Below, one piece after another: positions 8,101 through 14,956 of a DNA stretch of 14,956 bases (the first letter of the stretch is position 1; each line of letters starts with the position of its first letter). A program made the position numbers and the translations under genes. The stretch comes from Polyrhizophydium stewartii (taxonomy: Eukaryota; Chytridiomycota; Chytridiomycetes; Rhizophydiales), in assembly GCA_027604665.1 (NCBI GenBank), contig JADGIZ010000365.1, positions 1 to 14,956 of the forward strand. Reading direction: 5' to 3'. The notes under the pieces were generated by a model. It did not search any database. It worked only from the letters and a program-made list of their open reading frames with translations, and had not been told where the DNA came from.

Positions 8101-9532
8101 GGTCGGGCCAGCTCGTGTTCCGGCGCGAGCCGTTCAGCGTCGCCGACGCTGTGCGGCGTGCATCGCGCATGTTGCTTGCGTCTGTGTACACCACGGGCGA
8201 CACCACGCTCGATCTGTCCATCAGCGACGACCTCGCGGACGTCATGTTGATTGGTGATGCCAGCAAGCTGCGGCAGATTGTGTGGAACCAGGTGCGGCGA
8301 GGATTGATTGCAGAGCAGACGCAGCGAGGCTGGCGCTGACGGCGATGCACGGCGTGCGCGGCTGCAGTGCGCCGCCGTGATGCCAGTTGTGCATGGCAAG
8401 ACGACGCTGCACCTGAGCGTCGGCGTCGAGGATCGCACGGCCGATTCCCTGACGCTCGTGATCCGCGCGAGCTCGAGCGAGACGAGCAAGCGGTGTGGTG
8501 CTGCGCGGCTGTCGTGGCATCGCCTGAGCACTGGCTGACGCCGCGATGGCGCAGATCTCGGTCGCCGTCGCCGAGCAGGAGCATGGAAGCGTCGCGCAGG
8601 GCCGCCAACGAGACGCTGCGCGCGACGGGGCTGAGCTTCCATGTGATGTCGCAGCTGGTTGCGGCGCGCCGCGGGTGCGTGCGGATGCGTGCGGCGTGCG
8701 GCGTGCGGCGTGCGGGGGATCGCTCGTGCTGACGCTGGTGGTGCGCAGCACGATCTGGGACGAGCCGCACGAGCTGCGTGTGAGCATGCACTTTGAGATC
8801 CAGCCTGCGCCGCGGCCCGCTGCACTCATTGCGCCAGCCGCGGACGCCGAGGCGGCTCCTGCAGTGTCAGCTGCAGAAGTGCAAGCACCGGCGGGCAGCA
8901 GCAGCACCGGCGAGCGCGCCGAGAGCGAGCAGGCGTCGGTTGCGCCGCGCCAGACCCGCATCCTTGTTGCCGAGGTGCGGCGGCGACTGCAACGGCGTGC
9001 GATGCCGATGCGGTGCACACTTGTGGAGTGCTGACGCGGCGGCACGCAGGACAACCCTGTGAACAGGCAGGTGCTGTGCCGCAGGCTGCGCGCACATCTG
9101 GTGTCCGAGGCACACGACGGCAGCGCATGCGTGAGCATGTTCGCGGCGGCGGTGCTCGACGGCGGCGCGGGCGGCGATGCGTGCGACCTGATCCTGATGG
9201 ACGTGCAGATGCCCGAGTGCGACGGCATCGAGGCGACGCGGCAGATCCGCGCGCTCGAGGCCGCGCACGGGCTGGCGCGCACGCCCATCATCGGCGTGTC
9301 GGCGAACGTGTCTGTGGCCGACTGGACGCGGTGCCGCGAGGCGGGCATGGACGGCTTTGTGCCCAAGCCGACCAACTTCAAGCTCATCGAGGCCATGATT
9401 GCCGAGATCCGGCGCGGCTGCATCCGCGAGTTCCCGCCCGCGGACAACATCACGCAGTCGCACACGGCGCCGGGCTGGTTCGACCCGGCCACCACGACGG
9501 CGGTCTTTGCCCCGCCCGCCATCCTGCAATGA
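5137..9532 (+). CDS. Phytochrome-like hybrid histidine kinase (PAS-GAF-PHY-HisKA-HATPase-REC)
   Basis: Exons: 5137-5991, 6063-6156, 6294-6481, 6564-7047, 7118-7506, 7600-7774, 7864-8012, 8085-8291, 8368-8492, 8555-8674, 8749-8974, 9050-9532; 1164 codons in one frame. The order matches fungal Fph-type phytochromes, red/far-red sensing kinases. PAS (about 10-150) starts with GAVQDHGCCLVLL and has LGRAALDLVGRDFCDTLLP. A proline-rich linker leads to GAF (about 240-420), ending SVITINIVSKQKVWGLFALH. A Ser/Pro linker and PHY follow (about 515-720; YPGMLLVPLSNDGQSFMVFL). HisKA has HHHLLTPLHALI (phosphoacceptor probably His727). HATPase is weak: GDASKLRQIVWNQ and a worn TGLSFHVMSQLV. REC is canonical: VAEDNPVN, LILMDVQMP (Asp about 1055), GVSAN, VPKP. 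Odd: no chromophore Cys seen, the usual GAF His of SPxH reads Asp, and the kinase boxes are degraded. The start is uncertain; 5137 is the only in-frame ATG. Confidence 0.88.
6157..6293 (+). other. Phytochrome intron 2, 137 nt
   Basis: Donor GTGCGT, branch CTGAC near 6272, acceptor TTGCCAG. It splits the GAF domain and joins SDAGQRM to DTDPEDW. It is about twice the usual intron length here. Besides the splice signals I see only Ala/Pro-like GC-rich sequence. Confidence 0.8.
7507..7599 (+). other. Phytochrome intron 5, 93 nt, in frame and stop-free
   Basis: Donor GTATGT (the full fungal consensus), acceptor TTCCAG, phase 0 at both ends. The branch site is CTGAG at 7550. Retention would add 31 Cys/Leu-rich residues inside the PHY domain with no stop, so an isoform is possible. 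The strong donor favours splicing. Confidence 0.72.
7775..7863 (+). other. Probable GC-AG intron at the histidine phosphoacceptor box
   Basis: The donor reads GCAAGT, the usual context of a GC-AG intron; the acceptor is CCGCCAG and a CTGAC lies at 7820. Only this junction rebuilds a HisKA H-box, joining HHH to LLTPLHALI. A GT at 7779 is one base out of phase, and GT at 7706 would delete the histidines. A one-base sequencing error is the alternative. Confidence 0.6.
8687..8714 (+). repeat. Tandem 7-mer GCGTGCG, four copies
   Basis: Four perfect copies lie inside phytochrome intron 10 (8675-8748). At first they look like a slippage frameshift in the kinase domain. The intron explains the frame change, because splicing joins VAARRG to TIWDEPHEL, the normal G2-box end. 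Confidence 0.85.
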
Positions 9533-9591
9533 ACCATCTGATCCTTTTCCGCTGCCTCCCTGTTGCCTCCCAGCCACCAGACCCCCGAGCG

Positions 9592-9639
9592 ATGTATGGC
9601 CTTACGTCGGCACCCCTTTTTACTTCGTCTTTATGTTAA
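9592..9639 (+). other. Short upstream ORF before the radial spoke gene
   Basis: An ATG opens a 15-codon frame that stops 25 nt before the chosen RSP start. If it is in the 5' UTR it could damp translation. A second ATG at 9596 is in frame with the RSP gene and would add 23 hydrophobic-leaning residues. Whether either is transcribed is unknown. Confidence 0.3.
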
Positions 9640-9664
9640 ATTGCTCTTTCCGCTCAACCAAGCC

Positions 9665-12193
9665 ATGGCCGAGGTTGAATCCAGCGACGCGTCTGGGCCG
9701 GAGATGTTTGGCCAGGACCAGACGATCGAAAGCCTCGAGGGCCAGCAGGCCCAGGCCGAGATGGGCGATATGGGCGGCTACGACACCGCGGCGATGCCGG
9801 ACGAGATGCCGAGCCAGCCGGTTGCGGAGGCAGAAGAAGACACCTCTATTCACGTTGGCCGCTTCAGCCGCGTTGGGCCGCCGCCGCCCAAGAAGGAGAT
9901 GTCGCACATGCCAGAGGACACCGAGTTTGTGTTGGCGCGGTCGTTTCTGAGCTCCAAGGTTGGCGGGCGCAGCTTCAGTCTGTACGAGCACCTCACGAGC
10001 ATTGTCGGCCACGTGCTTGAAACACGCTCGCAGTCCGCGCTCGGTGGGTGCCCTGCTCTGGTTTGCGCTCGTGTGTGCGTGTGGGTGTTGTCGCATTCCC
10101 AATCTCGTGTTTGCTGGACGATATTTGCCTCTTGGCGCCTTGCCCCGCGGCATGCATGCACTTGCGTGCTGAGACGGGTGCGCAGAGAACTTTGAGACGC
10201 TCTCGGCAGACCTCAAGCGCTCACGCTTCCAGTCGGACGTTCCCGGCGTGCCCACCACCTTGAGGGTGATTAACCCGCGAGGACGAGTGCGTGTCCCGCT
10301 GCTGACGCGCAGATTGCGGCACGCAGGAGGTCGTCATTCCCGGCCCAGACGTTGAGCTGGCCAAAAAGCAGGCGGTGCTCTTCAAGGTTGGCCTGACTCT
10401 CTGTCGCGGGAACAGCCAGGTCGCAGAGCTGACACGCCCCGGCAGCGACTTTCGGCGGAGGAGGCGGCCGAGAAGGCGTCTTCGGATCTCGGCGAGGTGC
10501 CGGACATCATGGACCTCGCACATCTTTGGGAGTGGGCAGGCGTGAGCATCGACTGGATGCCACTCAGCGCGGCAGCGAGTGTGCTGACTAGGACCGTGTA
10601 TCAGGTGTCGTTTGGGCCAGAGGAAACATTCCTGCTGCTTTTGTCGATCAAAAAGCTGATTGAGGACAAGCCGCTCAAGTCCGTGCGCCTTTGGGGCAAG
10701 ATCTTTGGCACCCACGGCAACTACATCATCGTCGAGGCTGAGCTCAAGGACGGCGCGACGGACGAGGACGAAGCAACTGCCAATGCAGTTCCCGAGGATC
10801 CGCACGCGGCCCAGGAGGCCGCGGAGGCCGCTGCGGCGCAAGCCAAAGCAGCGGCGGCGGGCGGCGGCAGCGCCGAAGACGAAGAGGGCTCTCGGCGCAA
10901 GCCTATGAACCCAGAAGAAGACGAGACAGGACTGCCCAAGCCAAAGAGCAAGACGATCAACCCGCTGAGCAGGGAAGTGCATGTCGGTGTTAATCGCTAC
11001 AACTACTACGTGTGCCCGTACGGTGCGTTGGGCGGAAGTTGGGCTACAGCAATTGTTTAGCGAACCGCTGACTATTCCGAACGCAGCTGGCGCGGATTGG
11101 GTGCGTCTGCCGGACGTGATCCCTGAGAAACTGCAAGCTGCTCGGCGCATCCACAAGTATTTTACAGGAAATCTGTCGACGCGAGTATGTGGTTTGCCGT
11201 TTATTACCCGAGACGGCCCAGTGCAAGTGTGTGTGTGTGTGGAGCTGACGGCGATGCATCTGGTCAGATTGTCAGCTATCCGGCATTTGATGGTACAGAG
11301 GCGCAGTACTTGCGAGCCCAAATAGCCCGCATCACGGCCGCAACGGTGCTAAGCCCCAACGGGTACTACATGGTCGACAACGACGACGGCGAGTCAGAGG
11401 AGAGCAATGGTGGGCCGGAGAAAACGCGCGTTGATTCTCGCAAGCCGAGATGGCTGACGCATACACGAAGCTGGCGCTTCGATCATCGTGAATCCCGAAT
11501 TCGAGGGTTTCGCGAACGACCAGCTGCTCAACTTGGCCAACTGGGTGCACCACATGCCGTACATCCTGCCGCAGGGCCGCGTCACATGGGAGAACCCCGC
11601 GGCACGGGGCGAAAACGCCGATGGTGGCGACGATGAGGATCGCGACGACGACGAAGGCAGCGAGTCGAACGGCGCGGAGGCCGTGGAGCCCGAGACGGGT
11701 CCGACGCTCCTCAGCGTCATCTCGGCTGACGAAGGTGCGATGCTCTGAAATCCCCACTGGCTGTTTGTGCGGAGCGGGCTGACAAGCACAGCGTCGCCAA
11801 GACCACGGCGACATTCCGTCATGGACCGCGCGGCTCTGCTCTCCGCTCTCGCCGAGCAAGTACTCGCCTGTGATGTTGCGCAGCACGCGCTGGCCCGGCG
11901 CTGCTGTTGTATCGTACAACGACAAGTTTGCCAACATCTATGTCGGGTTTGGTCTCAAGGACCTCGGCAGTCCCGTGCAACGGTTTGTGCCGCCGCGACT
12001 GCCCGAGATCCAACGGGAATACGCAACGGGCGAAGGCGCTGAAGGCAACGCGGAGCTCCTCCTCGAGCAGCTTGACCCGACGATCGAGCAAGAGAAGGCG
12101 TTTGAGGACGAGAAGAAGGCCAAGGAGGCCGAGGGCAAGGAGGGTGGCGAGGATGCCGAAGACGCGGGCGACGAAGAGGCCGAGGAGGACTGA
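9665..12193 (+). CDS. Radial spoke head protein, RSP4/RSP6 (RSPH4A/RSPH6A) family
   Basis: A structural part of the radial spoke head, which links outer doublets to the central pair in motile 9+2 axonemes and shapes the beat. Exons: 9665-10043, 10186-10265, 10327-10386, 10446-10541, 10605-11022, 11087-11184, 11268-11409, 11471-11734, 11802-12193; 642 codons in one frame. Family blocks run in order: SLYEHLTSIVGHVLETR, ENFETLSADLKRSRFQSDV, DLAHLWEWAGVSFGPEETF, SVRLWGKIFGTHGNYIIVEA, GVNRYNYYVC, IVSYPAFDGTEAQYLRAQIA, NPEFEGFANDQLLNLANWVH, HILPQGR-like YILPQGRVTW, PSWTARLCSPLSPSKYSPVM, LRSTRWPGA and NIYVGFG. Family members vary (Chlamydomonas about 460 aa, human about 720). This one has an Ala/Glu-rich insert after EVEA-type EAELKDG and two acidic stretches, one at the C terminus. 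ATG at 9665 has a good Kozak-like context (GCCATGG); ATG 9596 is an alternative. RSP4 and RSP6 are paralogues and cannot be told apart here. Confidence 0.94.
10044..10185 (+). other. RSP intron 1, 142 nt
   Basis: Donor GTGGGT, branch CTGAG near 10169, acceptor GTGCGCAG. It joins QSAL to ENFETLSADL in phase. It is one of three introns near 140 nt in the window; the rest are mostly 59-95 nt. Confidence 0.8.
11227..11241 (+). repeat. GT microsatellite in an RSP intron
   Basis: About seven GT repeats lie within the intron 11185-11267, between the GTATGT donor and the CTGAC branch site. Length change here would not alter the coding frame. Confidence 0.85.
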
Positions 12194-12229
12194 GCGCGCA
12201 CCAATGCAAGGGCAGGTCTTTCAATCCGG

Positions 12230-12235
12230 TTTATT
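12230..12235 (-). terminator. Possible poly(A) signal of the kinase gene
   Basis: TTTATT on the + strand is AATAAA on the - strand. It lies 309 nt past the kinase stop at 12544, and no closer canonical hexamer was noticed. Confidence 0.4.
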
Positions 12236-12336
12236 CGTCGCTGGCGGAAGCGCCGGGCATGCAGGAGGGCGATCGCAGCCGATCCGGCCGGCAAAGGACG
12301 CGAGCCCGTCGTGGCAGCAGAGGCGGTCGAAACGTC

Positions 12337-12342
12337 AATAAA
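12337..12342 (+). terminator. Possible poly(A) signal of the radial spoke gene
   Basis: AATAAA lies 144 nt after the RSP stop, in the shared convergent region. Confidence 0.5.
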
Positions 12343-12543
12343 GCGAAGGAGACAGTGCCACGAGAGGCGTGGCCTTTGGCTGCTGTCGGGCGTGCGCAGA
12401 AAGTGCGGCTGGAAAGGCCAAGCCCGGTGAGGGATTTGTGGCATTTGGTGGCATGTGGGTGGTGCGGCGGCAGAGAGAAGTCGACTATTCGGCAATGGCA
12501 TCGATGAAGCTATTGGCTCGTGGAGAAGCGAGGGAGCGAGCCA

Positions 12544-14628
12544 TTAGTCGCGCCTGCCGAATTGCTCGGCACGGCCGTGCACGGCGTCTCCCGAGGGTGC
12601 GGCTGCTCGCCCGGCGAACTGAGAAAATGAGCCGTGCGAGGCGTTGCGGTGCATTCCTTTGGGCGGGATGACCGGCGGCGGGCCTTGCGCTTGCAGAAGC
12701 TGCTGTTGTAAAAGCATCTGCTGTTGCTGCTGCAGAAGCTGCTGCTGCTGCAGCTGTTGCGCATAAGTTGGCTGCTGACCGATCGGGTACTGGACATAGC
12801 TCTGCTGCAGAGGCATTGGCGGCGGCGGCGGCTGGGTGAAGCCCTGCTGCGGAGACGATGCATATCCCTGGTGCATCGAGGGCGAGGGAGAGATGCCCTG
12901 GGCCTGGAACGGCGACTGCGCGCGAGGCGAGCCGTACGACGACGTTTGACCCGACTCGTACGCGGCGGCGCCAGATCCGGGTGCGCCTGTGAAGCTGACC
13001 GACGCCGAGCGTGTGGGCGAGCCGTCTTCCGAGGAGCGGAAGTTGGTGCCCTCATCCTTGGTCAAGGCGCCCAGCGCGGACTTTTCCAGCACGCCGATGC
13101 CGGCTCCCTGGACATAGACGGTGAAGAAGTCGTCAATGAACTGCAGTTGGCGGCGCTCGCGCTCCTTGGCCTTCTCTTTGTCTGTCATCTTGGACATGTC
13201 CTTGTCACCGTCGCTCGTGACATGGAGCGAGGCGTTCAGCGACGCAGCCAGCGAGTCGCGGCTAAGCACGCTGGAGGACTGCTGCAGACCGTCCTTGAGC
13301 TTCTTCTTCCGGCGCTTTGGGGTAAGCGGAGCCGAATCGTAGAGCAGCTCCTCGAGGGCTGGAGCTGCTTCGAAGTTGTTCTTGGTCATCTGCTCGCGAG
13401 CGTGAGTGTCAGCGAGTCGGCGTGCAAAGATGCAGCGTATTGGCCAGTATGCTGGCGCGAAGCACGCACGTCGGGGATAAAGTCGGGCAGGATCTTGCGC
13501 TCGTAGAGCATCTCCCAGTTAATGCCCGAGAAGAACTCCTCCTGGAAGATGGCATCCTTGAACGCCGTACTGGAGGTTCCTCCTATCCGATTCTGGGGGT
13601 CCTTGGTCAAAAGGCGGAATATGATATCTTTGAGCATGGGCGACGCGTCGGGCTTTGCGGAGCCGCGAAGGCCCTTGTCTTTGGGAAAGTCGACATCCTT
13701 GTTCTTGATAATGTGCGAGACCTGGCGATCATCCTCACCACGGAACGGTTTCTGCGTGATGTCGTCGCAGTGGGCGTCAACGCATGCGCTGCCACGGGCA
13801 TTGGCTCACGTCCGAGGCACGGGCTCACGATGCCATAGAAACACTCGAACATGACGACACCAAGCGCCCACCAGTCAACGGCGTATGTGTAGCGCTTTCC
13901 AGAGAACATTTCTGGGGCTGCGGCGCCAGCGTCAGTAAGAGCAATCAAGCAGGTGCCAGCAGAATACTGCTGATGAACGGACCCATGTAATTGAGAGTGC
14001 CCGAACGCGACGAGGGGAACTTTTTGTGGGTCGAATAGGCGACGTTGAAGTCGGTGATTCGCACGTGGCCATCGCCGTCGATAAGCAGGTTCTCTGGCTT
14101 GAGATCGCTGTTGCCATCCGCCGGACAGTCAACGGAGTAGGGGATGGAGTGAGGGTGGACAGGATATAAGCAGCGTGGCGGCGATTCGGCAGCAGCGGAG
14201 AAACATGGTGTCGGCGTGGCGATAGTAAGCAGATTGTTGTTGGCCACGCGCACTCGTGCGCGAGGTGCTGGGCCATGTGAAGCTGCGTAGCACGGTACGC
14301 ACCGGTGGATGATGTTCATGCTGTGGATGTATCCGAGGGCGAGGGCGATCTCGGCGGCATAGATGCGCACTGTCTGCTCCGTCAGGCCGCCCTGGCGCAA
14401 AATGTGGAACCGCACGTCTCCTCCGAGGGCCAAGTCGAGGCCGATGAACATATACTCGTCGTCCTGGAAGGCAAAGCGCAGGTTGATGATGTAGGGGTGA
14501 TTGAGCTCCTGCATCATAATCCGCTCGCGGAAAACGTTCTCGACGCTGTCTTTCTTGATGCACTGCCGTTTGTTGATGTACTTGAGGGCGTACTGCTGCT
14601 TGGTGGCCTTGAGCTCGACGATGCGCAC
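12544..14628 (-). CDS. YANK/STK32-type AGC serine/threonine kinase, 5' partial
   Basis: Exons on the - strand: 14628-14303, 14107-13983, 13917-13829, 13751-13470, 13389-12544; 556 codons in one frame including the stop. It enters just after the Gly-rich loop, at VRIVELKATKQQYALKYINK (ATP-binding Lys about visible residue 16). NVFRE (helix C), GLDLALGGDVRFH, IIHRDLKPENLL and ITDFNVA follow. DFN instead of DFG is typical of the STK32 family. Next are YMAPEMF, YAVDWWALGVV, KPFRGEDD, RLLTKDPQNRIGG and INWEMLYERKILPDFIPD. The C-terminal extension has MTKNNFEAAPALEELL, a basic KRRKKK cluster, LQFIDDFFTVY, then a Ser/Pro/Gln tail with polyglutamine. The kinase core looks active. Targets are unknown. 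The exon with the GxGxFG loop was not found in the window. Confidence 0.9.
12695..12770 (-). repeat. Polyglutamine-coding stretch
   Basis: CAG codons broken by leucine, methionine and alanine codons encode runs of two to five glutamines near the kinase C terminus. On the + strand it reads as CTG repeats. The tract is disordered and could vary in length. Confidence 0.8.
14108..14302 (-). other. Kinase intron between HR and D of the HRD motif, 195 nt
   Basis: Donor GTGCGT, acceptor GGCAACAG, branch TTGAC. It splits the Arg codon (CG/C) of IIHRDLKPEN. It is the longest resolved intron in the window. The uninterrupted frame across it would destroy the catalytic loop, so splicing is required. Confidence 0.85.
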
Positions 14629-14956
14629 CTGCGCATTTGCCCGGGCAGGCCAGACGACGGGGGCCGTGCACCGGATGCGCAGGAGGCGTGCAAAGCGAGG
14701 CACGAGGCGGACGTGAGCGGCGGTGGGCCGGTGGCCCGCAAGGAGACATCGACCCACGTTTGTGACGGTGGCGGATGGCGGCGGCGGCGACCGGACGATG
14801 CGCATCCGAGACATGGGGTCGTGCGGGAACAGCACGACGTCGCGGACGTGGGGACAGCGTGGAGGGGCGAGGTCAGAATACCGCTGAGGCGCAGGCGGCG
14901 GGCGGCGGAATCATGGCAGATGGGGAGGGGCAGGTTGCGGGTTGCGGGTTGCAGGC
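14629..14956 (-). other. Region upstream of the visible kinase exons, no clear gene
   Basis: On the - strand an acceptor-like AATGCGCAG lies just before the VRIV codons. It has no CTGAC within 80 nt, unlike most introns here. Three-frame reading shows only Pro/Arg/Ala-rich sequence and no GxGxFGxV loop. An ATG near 14914 opens 13 codons. The region is probably a long intron or mixed 5' sequence. Confidence 0.4.

Larger units (their letters stand above)
12194..12543. other. Convergent intergenic region shared by two 3' UTRs
   Basis: This 350-nt stretch separates the RSP stop (+) from the kinase stop (-). It holds AATAAA on the + strand at 12337 and, on the - strand, at 12235-12230. Each gene's likely signal lies beyond the other's, so the transcripts may overlap. 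I see no gene in it. Confidence 0.6.

Noticed and set aside
8675..8748. Frameshift in the kinase domain at the GCGTGCG repeats
   Set aside because: GTGCGT, CTGAC and GCGCAG mark a 74-nt intron whose removal restores the G2-box ending.
7662..8825. Long minus-strand frames of 373-387 codons
   Set aside because: They are Arg/Ala/Ser-rich antisense shadows of the phytochrome exons and introns, with no domain and no sign of splicing.
10221..11321. Minus-strand 366-codon frame
   Set aside because: It is antisense to RSP exons and runs across several well-supported + strand introns. Its composition is that of a GC-rich shadow.
1..14956. tRNA or rRNA genes, transposons, CRISPR arrays, viral genes
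   Set aside because: I saw no cloverleaf pattern with A/B boxes, transposase or reverse-transcriptase motifs, terminal repeats or spaced direct repeats. Subtle decayed elements could be missed by eye.

Overview
The window reads as nuclear DNA from a zoosporic, flagellated fungus, probably chytrid-like. The support is GC-rich coding sequence, about 31 short spliceosomal introns (mostly 59-95 nt) with a near-constant CTGAC branch site, a fungal-type phytochrome hybrid kinase, a YANK/STK32-type kinase, and a radial spoke protein that only a lineage with motile flagella would keep. The species cannot be named from sequence alone. All gene models were built by hand from reading frames, splice phases and remembered family motifs. 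No alignment or database search was run.

Layout, left to right. (1) 73-1313, +: 3' part of a coiled-coil protein with a Ser/Ala/Gln-rich tail, function unknown. (2) 1503-2075, +: intronless DOPA 4,5-dioxygenase-family protein. (3) 2205-4722, +: PUS10 tRNA pseudouridine synthase, eight exons, 645 codons in frame. (4) 5137 (start uncertain)-9532, +: phytochrome-like PAS-GAF-PHY-HisKA-HATPase-REC hybrid kinase, twelve exons, about 1164 aa. Its photosensory pocket and ATP-binding boxes look degraded, while the receiver domain looks intact. (5) 9665-12193, +: radial spoke head protein of the RSP4/6 (RSPH4A/RSPH6A) family, nine exons, 642 aa. (6) 14628-12544, -: YANK/STK32-type AGC kinase with a polyglutamine C-terminal tail. 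Its exon with the glycine-rich loop is not in the window.

Genes 1-5 point the same way with short gaps. Gene 6 converges on gene 5, and their putative poly(A) signals suggest overlapping 3' ends. The genes do not form a pathway. They are a tRNA-modifying enzyme, a small-molecule dioxygenase, a light- or signal-sensing kinase, an axoneme part and a signalling kinase. The most interesting locus is the phytochrome: apparently missing chromophore cysteine, altered pocket histidine, degenerate kinase core, an apparent GC-AG intron at the phosphoacceptor box, and an intact receiver. No tRNA, rRNA, transposon or CRISPR array was seen.
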